Part shown: positions 1 through 9,049 of the stretch, one piece after another
Layout of the letters: each line of letters starts with the position of its first letter
How positions within the stretch are numbered: position 1 is the stretch's first letter
Assembly (NCBI RefSeq): GCF_033807575.1
Contig: NC_084703.1
Location: 12,400,001 to 12,464,000, forward strand
Direction: 5' to 3'
Length of the DNA stretch: 64,000 bases
Origin: Cydia pomonella
Taxonomy: Eukaryota; Arthropoda; Insecta; Lepidoptera; Tortricidae
Position numbers and translations under genes: made by a program
Notes under the pieces: model-generated
The model's input: only the letters and a program-made list of their open reading frames with translations
Database searches by the model: none
What the model was told of the DNA's origin: nothing

Positions 1-83
1 TGTATTTCCTGTCCTTTGTGGTTGGCACGAAGTAAAAGCTGCGCGACGTTTCATTCTTTGAAGGATTGATGGTTTGGGCTTAC

Positions 84-248
84 TTGCAGAGACCCTCCCA
101 GACTCACTACAACAATTCTCTCTTTGCTTGAAAGTGACGAATTGGACAACTGGAGCTCATGTACACTTGTACAGAGAGCTGCATCAGGCTTTGACCCTCC
201 GTTGTATGGAATAAGCTTAAAAAACTTGATTTCCGCCCTCAGGAACGC
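84..248 (-). CDS. candidate internal coding exon, product unknown
   Basis: A minus-strand open frame of 55 codons is bounded by a splice acceptor (ATATATGCAG before base 248) and a donor (GTAAGC, bases 78-83). Its 165 nt are a multiple of three, and the frame enters and leaves at codon boundaries (phase 0-0). The peptide has mixed, protein-like composition: it begins AFLRAEIKFFKLIPYNGG and ends RIVVVSLGGSLQ, with two cysteines or fewer, no membrane segment and no motif I recognise. GC content is higher than in the flanks. The neighbouring exons are not identified: the next exon of the transcript would lie below base 1, outside the window, and earlier exons at higher coordinates could be many kilobases away. 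The polypyrimidine tract is only moderate. It could still be a chance open frame or part of an unrecognised repeat. Confidence 0.42.
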
Positions 249-258
249 CTGCATATAT

Positions 259-900
259 GTACACAGAAAACACTAAAAGTTCTTAGAAAGGCTTACTTAG
301 TGATCATACATATAACAAAAAGAAATATGGTCGAATAATTTATAACATTATAACTCTTTATAGTTTTTTTGAGGTGTATGTAATTCGGCTGCCATTTGTA
401 TTTCAGGATTGCTGGCAATATGATAATTGTTGCCGAGTATAATTATAATTTTTGACTAAAGATTTTTCGTATTATAATTTTATACGATGCTAAGCCAACA
501 GCAAGGTGAGGAATCGCGTCAGTTATATTTTTATAACGAAGCCTACTTTTCGTATGGCTGTTTGTATTCAGAGTTCAATTTCAATCGATCTTTTAGTTCT
601 TTAATATATGATTTTAGAGAAGCATGTCATTCATTAGTGACGCTAAACGTTTAAATTGCAGTTATGCGGTTAATAAATACGGAACCTTAAAAAGACAGAC
701 AAAAAGTTATATATTAGCAGATTCTGACATCCCTCAGTATTCCCATAACTGACGACCTAATTGCTACAAATCTCGCTATTCTAAAAACTTTCAGTTTACC
801 CCTCGTAGGCACGTACTAGTAGTACCTGACAGTTTCTATTTTACTACTTACATAATAATATTCTAGTACAACTTGTTGTAGGGGTGTTCTACTAGTTTTC
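259..900. other. AT-rich stretch, nothing recognised
   Basis: No open frame, repeat or hairpin that I can support was seen here. It would fit intron flanking the exon at 84-248. Confidence 0.4.
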
Positions 901-902
901 TT

Positions 903-1097
903 ATGCAAGCAGGAGTATGCAATCATGCATTAGGAGAAGGAAGTGAGATTGTGCACTTATCGTTTAGCGCGAGAAGTGCGACGCTAAAGTCTGATTTATA
1001 TTCACTTGGTGAACTGGCTCTGTTTCCTGACATCGTATTATCATCGCTCGCCGAGCACAAGTGTTCTGTGGAGATCTACCGGTATCAGGGGTCGTAA
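903..1097. other. CpG-containing block open in several frames
   Basis: Base composition changes sharply to about 45% GC. A 64-codon plus-strand frame runs through it, and a serine-rich minus-strand frame (containing SASDDNTMSGNRASSPSEY) is also open. Neither has both a good acceptor and a good donor, so it may be a transposon fragment rather than an exon. I could not assign it. Confidence 0.25.
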
Positions 1098-1257
1098 CCG
1101 GTATTTACAATTTTAGGAATATCTTTCTTAAGTAAATACTTAACATTTTTTATATTTTTATTTCATTAGTCTTAATCGAATAAATTAATGATTAAAAGTA
1201 CAAATAAACGTCACGCTTGACGATAAACCGAATTTATTAAACGGTTAATTACATGAA

Positions 1258-1290
1258 GAAAATATCGGTATGTCACATACCGATATTTTC
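1258..1290. repeat. perfect short hairpin
   Basis: The left arm GAAAATATCGGTATG pairs perfectly with CATACCGATATTTTC across a 3-nt loop. It directly abuts sequence (1291-1362) matching the interior of the MITE family at 1653-1779 and 42563-42685. Confidence 0.7.
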
Positions 1291-1362
1291 ACTCTTCCAT
1301 ATTCGTGCGACAGTGACAGTTGCGTTTTGTTCGCTACGGAGCGTTAACAATTGGACCGTTCG
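1291..1362 (+). mobile_element. MITE core fragment
   Basis: Shares CTCTTCCATATT, GTGCGACAGTGACAG and GCTACGGAGCGTTAAC with the elements at 1653-1779 (other orientation) and 42563-42685. Its ends are replaced by the hairpins at 1258-1290 and 1363-1415. Confidence 0.55.
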
Positions 1363-1415
1363 CGACGCAGGCAGGGGTCACATCACATGCGGTGATGTGA
1401 CCCCTGCCTGCGTCG
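1363..1415. repeat. perfect 24-bp-stem hairpin, GC-rich
   Basis: Arms 1363-1386 and 1392-1415 are exact reverse complements (starting CGACGCAGGCAGGGG) with a 5-nt loop. The stem is strikingly GC-rich for this AT-rich region and lies where the MITE terminus would be expected. Confidence 0.75.
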
Positions 1416-1423
1416 TATTTCAG

Positions 1424-1553
1424 TATTTATAAATATTTATTATATATATCGTTGTCTAAGTATCCTCAACACAAGCCTTATTGAGCTTACTGTGGGACTT
1501 AGTTTTAATTTGTGTAATAATGTCCTATAAATATTTATTTTATTTATTTATTT
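1424..1553 (+). mobile_element. SINE 3' fragment (tRNA-derived family)
   Basis: Contains TATCGTTGTCTAAGTA, ACACAAGCCTTATTGAGC and TGTGGGACTTAG, then TTTATTTATTTA. This matches the 3' half of the longer SINE at 58385-58618. The tRNA-like head is missing. Confidence 0.65.
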
Positions 1554-1652
1554 TAAATAGAGAATATCCTCATCCGCTACTGATGCCGACCATTTCTCAC
1601 GTGCTGCTTTCTTTTTTGTTAACAGATGCTGAAGTCACAGCTATACCGGTCA

Positions 1653-1779
1653 GGCCGCGTAGCCAACGTGCCAATCGTTAACGCTCCGTAGCGTATCGTG
1701 GTAATCTCTCGCTATCACTCTTCCATATTAGTGCGATAGAGAGACAGATAGCGCAAACGGTTATCATCTTGGTTAGGCC
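1653..1779 (-). mobile_element. foldback MITE
   Basis: Begins GGCCGCGTAGCCAACGTG and ends with the imperfect inverse ATCTTGGTTAGGCC. Internal arms TCTCTCGCTATCAC and GTGCGATAGAGAGA also pair. Relatives lie at 1291-1362 and 42563-42685. Confidence 0.6.
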
Positions 1780-1979
1780 CTCTGTACAGGTAAACCTAAT
1801 AAATTTATCAGAAAGAAAATAAAACAACGAAGTTTACTTTGTTGTAAAAAAAAGTTGTTCCGCATGTGAGGTAGGTACTTAGGTACATATTTGGTTAACC
1901 AATGCATTATAAGTGTTTGATAATAGATTAGGATCCACTTTACGAGTAAACTACATAATTGGAGATCGGACCCGTGTAC

Positions 1980-2138
1980 TATTTTCTCAAAATAAGTACC
2001 ATTCGCTCGCGGCGCGGGCAGTACGCGATTGGAGTAACAGCCCAGCACCTTAGCTGGCAGCGCCAAGAGCAAAGGGTGCCAACAACCGCAAAACAATCGC
2101 CACCTTAGCTCGACGGCGACTTGAGCTCCTAAGAGCAA
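1980..2138. other. GC-rich block, unassigned
   Basis: About 57% GC with several CpGs (GCTCGCGGCGCGGGCAGTAC) in an AT-rich neighbourhood. A long minus-strand frame crosses it but resembles no family I know. The words AGAGCAAAG and CACCTTAGCT each recur within it, suggesting a repeat remnant. A promoter-like island is an alternative. Confidence 0.3.
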
Positions 2139-2467
2139 AGTAAAGTTTCCTAATAACCTTTTAAGAGCTATGTGTAATTAATTAATGCACACTTAAATAT
2201 AGAACATATTAATTGTAGTAATTTGTTGGTATTTTTCATACATGGGAAAATGACAGTGAATGGAAATAAAACAGAAAATGATAAGAGGAGATGAGTGATT
2301 CCTATGAATCATTTTTTACACTTCTAATTCTAAAATATTTTATGGATTTGGTTCCTAATGTTTCTTGGAGAAATCTTATCATTTAAATTAAATGTACTAG
2401 TGGAATAAAATTGCAAGTGTGCGAATTAAAAAAAAATACAATTTTGTTTCTATTTAGAAACTTTCCT

Positions 2468-2946
2468 TTAAGGGGGTCCCTAACGCCCATGACCTTCGAT
2501 CTGAATCCCTGAGTTTTCTAATGTTTTTTGTAGCTTATCATATTAACAGCAACGGCTGGCAGCGACGACAGTATCCCATATTTACTACAAAGTTCACTAT
2601 CTTCCAGATATTTGGCATCAAATTTGAACAATTTTAGGCAAAAAAACTGGTTTACTGGCCATAACTTTTGTGTTCATTAATTTAAAACAAAAACATCTGA
2701 CTCATTTTTAGAAACGTCAAAGGCGAACCCAAACGTGTAGATTTCGTACATGTAAAATCCTTCACAGCAATAGAAAATAAATAAGTGTTCATTTCCTTCA
2801 AAATCCGACAGGCCACAATGGAGATAAAAGATTGAAGATCCGATAGCCGTTTGTCTTATAATTCTATCTATTACTATTAGTGCAAAAGTAGGAGTAACGA
2901 CCCAAAACTAGTCAAAAATCAATTAATACCGCGGGGAGCCCCTTAA
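2468..2946. mobile_element. non-autonomous DNA element, about 480 bp
   Basis: The left end TTAAGGGGGTCCC and right end GGGGAGCCCCTTAA are imperfect inverted repeats bounding AT-rich sequence with no coding capacity. The TTAA at the ends may be the target site or part of the TIR. Confidence 0.5.
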
Positions 2947-4110
2947 GTTAAATGAGGTAGATTAAGGTTTTAAGCACAGAACTAGTACATAATGTATTCC
3001 GTGGTTTTAAGCACTTTCCCTTCAGGGCCCATTATTTTTTTCACACTGTGCACTGTATATCATCTACCTACTTTAATCCTAACTGTCGAACCAAAAAATT
3101 GACTTGGATACTTAGTATCACTTTTTGAAGCACAACATTATAGCATTTACCTGTGATTTTAGAATACCGTGGGTATAGAAATTCGTGCTATGTGCGTAGA
3201 GTCAGCAAAACAATTAGCTTATCATCCCTGCATACAAATTTGTATCCAAAAGTGTTAAGCCTAGGTTAGGAATACTTAGTAGCAAGGAGGGATTAAACAA
3301 TCTGTTGTTACGTGACTCTTAGTTCCAATATTTTTGGCACTAAGGAATAGCATATTTTATTCACTTTACGTTTTTTCATATTACGTCACATCGTGCGAAA
3401 GTAAAGACGAGAATAGGTTTGTCAAGCGTCAAGCAGCTTTGTCCAACCAGCCACTCAGCAAGTGGATTAATTCCCGCGCCGTGCCTGAGTGCCCGACATA
3501 CTTACCTACCTACTTGCACAGAGACATTCATCGGCTTTGGGGAAGTTTGTGGGTTTATTTATTAACACTGCTTAAACGCACTCATATCCCAATGCCCGTC
3601 TGTCCCATTAGTTTGGCAGCTTCCATTTTAATTAAAAACTAATGAGGTAATGTACAATTATTATTATTATTATTTTTTAAACTACATATATTTAGATATA
3701 ACACATGTTTTACAGTTTACAGACTTAATTGTTTAAATTTTAATTCTAGGCAAAGTACATATATCATTAAAATTAATAATAAAAACTATAAGGAAACTAA
3801 AATTAAGATATGACTAAATTAAATCTAAAAGTCACATACACAATTAAATTATCCAAAATCAGTTTACAACTTGTACATTCGCTCTGTTGTAATACGAAGG
3901 TTACATCTTAAGTATGATATGTATACATTATTCTCACAATTTAGACGAATTTAACGATAAATCAATTGATCGTTTTGGGTTTCCGTTCTGGTAAATAAAA
4001 ATGATAAACTGCCCCTGGTTATGTGTGCTCTGTAAAAACGAACATATGAAGAACTCTACATCGCATACCCTAAATTATCATAATATATAAATAATTATGT
4101 ATTTGTTTAA
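2947..4110. other. AT-rich stretch, no supported gene
   Basis: A 102-codon plus-strand frame at 3334-3642 has no domain, splice border or homologue that I recognise. A short ATT microsatellite lies at about 3659-3674. Confidence 0.4.
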
Positions 4111-4125
4111 TTTGACATAGAGTGG

Positions 4126-4476
4126 ATGGCGTTTAGCCTTACCGACACCCTTGCACAGTCCCACATTGGGTCAACCCGCATTCAGGCCGGCGCTGCGGCT
4201 GACCAGGCCCAGATGCTCAAGCGCCGCAAATACTCAGCCTTACTCAACAACTATGAGTTTGTGGCGCTCGCGGTTGAGACTTTGGGTCCCTGGTCAGCCA
4301 ACATGAAAGCATTCATGAGGGCATTGTCGGCACGGCTGGTCGACACAACAGGGGACCCCAGGACTGGTGCGTACCTCTCTCAACGCATCTCCCTTGCGCT
4401 ACAGAGAGGTAACGCCGCCAGTGTCATGGGGCCCATGCCGCAGGTCGACTTATTGGACGGGGTGTTCTCTATGTAA
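4126..4476 (+). pseudogene. LINE ORF2 C-terminal fragment
   Basis: The frame encodes the last ~110 residues of a non-LTR retrotransposon polyprotein, downstream of its reverse transcriptase. Diagnostic strings are DTLAQSHIGSTRIQAGAAAD, ETLGPW and LQRGNAASVMGPMP. The same region recurs at 28906-30041, 11503-11632, 23100-23226 and 50212-50275, where it reads WDATCVDTLAPSHL, ETLGTWG and IQRGNAASILGTMP, so the family is multi-copy here. It is 5' truncated: no reverse transcriptase or endonuclease precedes it, as expected from incomplete target-primed reverse transcription. The frame itself is intact to its stop, so it is relatively young or a divergent subfamily. I place it in a LINE by the conserved tail but cannot name the clade with certainty. 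Confidence 0.8.
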
Positions 4477-4611
4477 CGTATGCGGAGTGAAATCTGCACA
4501 AAAATCAATCTCGTATTAAATAAAAACAACATGGTTAATTTTTATAAATATTCATGTTTTTTGTGACGTATTTAACAATGTTTAATGTAAGATAAAGCAG
4601 CTGACATACAA

Positions 4612-5118
4612 ACTATATTTATCTTACAAAAGAAAGCCATTCGTTCTATATATAACTTAAGAGTACGTGAATCATTAAGAGAACTTTTCACAGAAATTAA
4701 TGTTTTAACTGTAGCTTCTCAATACATCTATGATTGTATTATTTATGTTGTTAAGAACCTAGACTCCTTCATTAAGAATTTAGATGTCCATAACTATAAC
4801 ACTAGAAATAAAAATAAGCTTTCTATCAGAAAGTTTCGTGTCCGCAAAGTAAAAAAGTCATTCGTTGGGCAATGCATTCATTTTTATATCAAGTTACCTG
4901 ACGATGTTTTAAGATTACCCTTGCCAGGGTAATCTTAAAGCATCGTCATCATCATCAACCATAATATCAATTACTTAAAGAAGTCATTGATGTTGAAGGC
5001 TTATTACAGAGTCGAGGACTACTTGACAGACAAACATGCATGGTCTAAACCAGAAACTTTACAAGTAGCAATTAAAATCATTGTACTATGTGTATATCTA
5101 AAATCTTTGTATAGGTGA
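4612..5118 (+). pseudogene. LINE reverse transcriptase C-terminal fragment (Jockey/CR1-like)
   Basis: The plus strand reads TIFILQKKAIRSIYNL, then RESLRELF, LTVASQYIYDC, NYNTRNKNKLS, FVGQCIHFYIKLPDDVL and later KKSLMLKAYYRVEDYLTDKH before a stop. This order is the familiar C-terminus of arthropod Jockey/CR1-like LINE ORF2 proteins after the reverse transcriptase core. The frame is broken at 4915-4965 by an inverted duplication that inserts stops. The element is 5' truncated. A 3' UTR tail recognisable at 5636-5735 probably belongs to it, with a second insertion (5225-5460) between. Confidence 0.8.
4901..4946. repeat. inverted duplication within LINE coding sequence
   Basis: Bases 4901-4921 (ACGATGTTTTAAGATTACCCT) pair with 4926-4946, one G-T pair excepted, across a 4-nt loop. 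The left arm is authentic LINE codons (DDVLRLP); the right arm is its inverted copy. Confidence 0.75.
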
Positions 5119-5224
5119 CACAGCTCAGGTAAGAAAGCACATCAAATATTTTTTGTAGGTATAGCAATGTGTCAATGTTTTTTGAAAGAGCTACGTATTT
5201 GTATGATTTTATATGATATATATA

Positions 5225-5405
5225 TTTTATTTTATTTATTTATTTTTATTTTTATTTATTTGGAGATCCAACAGCTGTGACATTAACATAGAAAAATATA
5301 GTAGATACAGGAAGCCAATTATAGGAACTCACAGGTAGTGACATAATACTAAACTAAGATTACGCACTATTGCAACCACATATGTGAACAAAGCGAATAC
5401 AAATG
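5225..5405 (-). mobile_element. LINE 3' end inserted in minus orientation
   Basis: A T-rich start (TTTATTTATTTATTTT) followed by GGAGATCCAACAGC looks like the complement of a poly(A)-tailed LINE 3' UTR. It separates the coding part and 3' UTR of the plus-strand LINE fragment. Confidence 0.4.
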
Positions 5406-5406
5406 A

Positions 5407-5458
5407 TATAGAATATTGATAATATATATATATATATATATATTATCAATATTCTATA
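5407..5458. repeat. 52-bp perfect palindrome with (AT)n centre
   Basis: The arms TATAGAATATTGATA and TATCAATATTCTATA flank an AT dinucleotide run. The whole 52 bp equals its own reverse complement. Confidence 0.85.
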
Positions 5459-5635
5459 AAAAAAAGTAGCTACTGTATGTAATTGCATGATTTCTATAGT
5501 AATCTAAATTGTATTTTATTTTTCTTATTTAATGCATGTTAATTATAAGATGTAATGTTTTGAAAATATGTGTTCCTCCTTTATCCCTCTATTTAAATCC
5601 CTCCTCCAATTGAGGGGGGATTTAAATCTTCTCGG

Positions 5636-5735
5636 GTCAGAGGTGTAGGGTTAGAGCCGGTGTAGCTTTATTTGACGTTCATAAGCGCATTGTAATATGC
5701 CTACTTGAATAATAAACTATCTTTATCTTATCTTT
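5636..5735 (+). mobile_element. LINE 3' UTR and terminus
   Basis: Contains TTTGACGTTCATAAGCGC, ATTGTAATATGCCTACTTG and AATAAACTATCTTTATCTTA, a 3' end typical of a common lepidopteran LINE. It follows the plus-strand LINE coding remnant at 4612-5118. Confidence 0.6.
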
Positions 5736-5737
5736 AA

Positions 5738-5902
5738 TACTTCAATGTGTCTGGTTTAGCGTTGTTCATAACATTCCAAATTTCAATTCGATCGCTTAAG
5801 TGGTTCTCGAGATATTTAGCGATGTGACAGACAGACGGATGGATGGACAGAGTCGCACCATAAGGGTTCCGTTTGTACCTTTTTGGTACGGAACCCTAAA
5901 AA
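5738..5902 (+). mobile_element. GGGTTCCG dispersed element, 3' part
   Basis: Has TCTCGAGATATTTAGC, a GACAGACAGACGG run, AAGGGTTCCG and the terminal GGTACGGAACCCTAAAA. Same subfamily as 6968-7948 and 40583-41191. 5' truncated. Confidence 0.65.
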
Positions 5903-6540
5903 CGACAGTTCAGTTTTTAAAATTTGGTTTGATTAGTTAACTTAAATAAAAATCAAAATATAGATCAGCAAAAATTGAGCTTTTTGGTTTTGAATTTTCA
6001 TTTCTCTGATCTGCCTTATCGCACTAACTACGATCCCGGCCACGTCAGCGTGACAAATTTATTTATGATAAAGGGCTTAGATAGTTTATATTATATTACC
6101 TCTTAAGTAGTTCTAAAAACTAACGTAAAACATAACATAAAACATTTTCACTTGATAATCTAGATATACCTAAATCCATCTAAACGAACACTATCTACCA
6201 CGAGTTAGTCCGTTTGATTATTAGGTTTATTTAAAATTAATTGTTTCATTTTTGTTACAAGTTTTTTGGAACAAAAAATGAAATAATTTAGACTGACCGA
6301 ATTCTGTCACAGGCGTGAATTTGGTAATTAAGAAAGCAGAGAAGGAGGGGGTATCTACTTTTAAAGGAGGAATGATGGAGGTTGGAAGGGGGTCGATTTT
6401 CAATTTGCATTTGAATCGACGGCGGTGCGCGTGGGGCCTATGTTGCCGACAAAAGCTGATTAATCTTTATGCAATATAAAATACAATATGCACGTGTCCA
6501 TCCTATACATCGTAAAGAAATAAATATTACATGTACGCCA
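5903..6540. other. AT-rich stretch, nothing firm
   Basis: Only a weak hairpin near 6239-6289 (TTGTTTCATTTTTGTT against AACAAAAAATGAAATAA) was seen. Confidence 0.35.
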
Positions 6541-6571
6541 TGGTTCTCTTGTGTGTGCACCAATTGTTCAG

Positions 6572-6724
6572 CCTCTGATCAGTTTGAATGGACTGAATTT
6601 CGGTCTAATCGTTCCAGCGTCTGCTGGACGTAACGTGTCTCTAATTGGGCAGTTAGGTGTTGGCATTGTCACTTCACTTTCAAAGGAACTAGATACAGTA
6701 AATATTCCTATTGTAAATTTGTAA
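6572..6724 (+). CDS. candidate terminal coding exon, product unknown
   Basis: A pyrimidine/TG-rich tract ending AATTGTTCAG forms a good splice acceptor immediately before 6572. From there 50 codons are open in phase 0 to a TAA. The peptide alternates hydrophobic and small residues (NFGLIVPASAGRN, LIGQLGVGIVTSL) and ends DTVNIPIVNL, suggesting beta strands and compatible with a real secreted or structural protein C-terminus. I recognise no family. Against it, no canonical AATAAA lies within about 100 bases downstream, and a minus-strand frame is also open over part of it. No upstream exon was identified. Confidence 0.35.
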   Translation, partial: PLISLNGLNFGLIVPASAGRNVSLIGQLGVGIVTSLSKELDTVNIPIVNL

Positions 6725-6967
6725 CCGTATGCTTATTGTATAATCTTACGCGAGGGGGACGCGACTTCTATAAAATTGGAAAGGGAATGTACTTAAGAGG
6801 GGTGACCATTTACTTAATTTTCTTTTTTTTACTTGTTGACTTGAGTGAGCTTGTTTTGTAAAAATTTATACCTATATTGTAGATTATTAAATGATGCAAA
6901 AGATATTCATAGGTAGTAGTAGGTGTAGGCATGGTATGGCATAGGATCATTATATTGAAAAAAAAAT

Positions 6968-7948
6968 CCTTTTAGGGTTCCGTATCAAAAAGGTACAAAA
7001 GGAACCCTTATAGTGCGACTCTGTCCGTCCGTCCATCTGTCACATTGCTAAATATCTCGAGAACTACTAGAGCTATCGATTTGAAATTTTGAATAGGTAT
7101 TCATGAACAACGTTACCCCTCACACACATATTTTTTTTATTTACTATGGAAAATAACTAATAGGGAGAGGGACCAAAATTTCTAAGTGTTGTTACTAGGT
7201 CAAATGGGGTATCATTAAAAAAAATCAAATTGTACATTCCGAAATTATGTTTTATAATTTTTCTACGGAGAAAAGAAATATTTGGGAAGGAAAAAAAAAA
7301 TACCCCACCTCTTTACTACGAAGTTTAACAAATAAGAAAATCTGATATTTTTACATTAAGTAACATTGTCATATTTATGACACAGGAAAAATACAATTAC
7401 ACCTCGATCTTGATAACTTTTTTTATTAACAAAGTTATTTTTTTTTAAATTTAAATATGAAACAAACGGTCATACAAAAAATATTATTACACTTTTTTCT
7501 CTTAATCTAGACCTATAGTTTCCATGTTTGTTAAACATATCTTTATATAGAAGCACGAAAAGTACCTATCTTCGTTTAGGTTCAGCTAAATAGTGAGAGG
7601 TTACACAGAATTTGAGAAATCAGATTTACAAAACACTCGGTGAAAAACACAATGTAAAACACGTTTACGTTTATAACAATTTGTAATTTAACCACCTTTG
7701 TGAATGTCAATTATACTTGATATTTCTATGAGATTACACTAAAAACACCTTCTTTCAAATAAATAAGAATTGTTGAAATCGATTCAAATGATAAATGGTT
7801 ATTACTGAAAAACCAACATTAAGTTAGCCGGTTCGCCGATAGATGGCGCTGTGCACAAGAATACTTCTGGTCAAAAGTCTTTCGTCTCTAATTACATGAG
7901 ATATTTAATTGAATTATGAGTAGAAGGTACTCGCACTTGACCGTTTTA
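6968..7948 (-). mobile_element. GGGTTCCG dispersed element, near full length
   Basis: Read on the plus strand it starts TTTTAGGGTTCCGTATC, carries GTCCGTCCGTCCATCTGTC and ATATCTCGAGAAC, and ends TCGCACTTGACCGTTTT, the usual opposite terminus. The interior word ATAGATGGCGCTGTGCAC matches the complement of the copy at 40583-41191. It is non-coding, about 980 bp, and presumably mobilised in trans. Confidence 0.65.
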
Positions 7949-8171
7949 ATTATCTGACAAACAACAATCACTTCAGGGTTACTATTTGGTGAAATTACAA
8001 TATTGCAAGACAAATTTCCAGCAAAAGGAAAACCGTTTTTTCCCTAAGAAAGTGTCACCAAGGTTATACGGCTCCACCAAATTACCCCCAAAAATTTGGC
8101 CTCTCCATCTTCCATAATTATACGTACTAAACTTGTACTCATGAAACGCTGCTAGCCACCAGTTGGTTTTC

Positions 8172-8176
8172 ATCAG
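8172..8176. repeat. target-site duplication, left
   Basis: ATCAG here and at 9045-9049 exactly flank the two long terminal repeats, marking retroviral-type integration with a 5-bp staggered cut. Confidence 0.75.
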
Positions 8177-8287
8177 TATTATATCTTGGATTAAAACTAC
8201 TTAATTTTGTAGATTTATTTTATTGGAACTCAACAATACACCAGACAAGACACACCGCAGAGAGAGATCCATTTCACGCATACTACA
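8177..8287 (-). repeat. 3' long terminal repeat
   Basis: 111 bp, nearly identical to 8934-9044. In element orientation this is the downstream LTR and is preceded by the purine tract at about 8288-8294. Confidence 0.85.
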
Positions 8288-8468
8288 CTCTCCCGGACTA
8301 ATCCTAAAACGCATTTAGTTTTACTTAAGTCTACATACATGGCAAAGGATTATTCATTAATCCTATTGTAGCCCTAAATGAACTACAACAATAGTTAGTA
8401 GATAGTATGTTTTGAATCACCCTAGATTGGTTACTAAGTTGTTCAAAACAAGTACATATATCTTGGCA

Positions 8469-8723
8469 TCATTTATAAATAAATACAACAATTTTTGGTT
8501 GGCTTTGCCCTTTATTTTGGTAGTAATCACTTAACAACTTCCGTAACGCGTCGACAGTCGGATTTTGCGGGCACTGTAAACCTTCTTCATTTACTATTTT
8601 TATTAAAATATCTTTTCCACACCGGTAAATATAACTTCTTTTTCCTTGTTTTACCAACGATATTAGGACATCCGCGTCTTCTGTCAATTTATTTTCTTTA
8701 TCACCCGCCTTGACATCTGTCAT
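8469..8723 (-). pseudogene. gag-like N-terminal fragment of the miniature LTR element
   Basis: The 84-codon minus-strand frame starts MTDVKAGDKENK and includes the segment NPTVDALRKLLSDYYQNKGQ, a helix-turn-helix pattern resembling the SAP-like motif found near the start of some insect gypsy Gag proteins. It stops before any capsid or zinc-knuckle region. Its position between the primer site and the 3' LTR is right for gag. It is far too short to be a functional capsid protein, and the family assignment is inference from position and composition. Confidence 0.5.
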
Positions 8724-8919
8724 TACGTTTCATTTCACGTTTAGCCGGTCCCTGAATGTGAGTAATAACGACTTATTAAGGTACCTTGTATTTTGTAGAT
8801 AACCCCACAGTGAGTTTGCAGCCGCCATTACCATCACAGATATTTAAGTAAATAATTTCTTACTTCTGATCGACTTTGTTCTTGTGGTTAATTTATTTGC
8901 TTCGCCGTGCTGTCCGAAT

Positions 8920-8932
8920 GTCCTCGTCGCCA
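8920..8932 (-). promoter_or_regulatory. tRNA primer-binding site
   Basis: The minus strand reads TGGCGACGAGGAC one base after the 5' LTR. It would pair with the 3' end (...CCTCGTCGCCA) of a tRNA-Ser, the primer used by 17.6/297-type elements. The last base may mismatch. Confidence 0.65.
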
Positions 8933-8933
8933 A

Positions 8934-9044
8934 TATTATATCTTGGATTAAAACTACTTAATTTTGTAGATTTATTTTATTGGAACTCAACAATACACCA
9001 GACACCACACACCGCAGAGAGAGATCCATTTCACGCATACTACA
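8934..9044 (-). repeat. 5' long terminal repeat
   Basis: Upstream LTR in element orientation. It ends AAGATATAATA directly before the primer-binding site. The target duplication ATCAG follows at 9045-9049. Confidence 0.85.
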
Positions 9045-9049
9045 ATCAG

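Larger units (their letters stand above)
8177..9044 (-). mobile_element. miniature LTR retrotransposon (TRIM-like, gypsy-type)
   Basis: Two direct repeats of 111 bp (8177-8287 and 8934-9044) differ only at a couple of bases and enclose 646 bp. On the minus strand the LTR begins TGTAGTATGCG. It is preceded by a purine tract (GGGAGAG) at the 3' copy and followed by TGGCGACGAGGAC at the 5' copy, a primer-binding site complementary to an insect tRNA-Ser 3' end. Five-base duplications (ATCAG) flank it. No protease, reverse transcriptase or integrase is present; the only coding remnant is a short gag-like N-terminus. LTR identity indicates a recent insertion, so it probably moved using proteins of a full-length relative. 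Confidence 0.85.

Noticed and set aside
3334..3642. 102-codon plus-strand open frame
   Set aside because: No recognisable motif, no coding bias, no splice borders; its length is plausible by chance in a 64-kb window.
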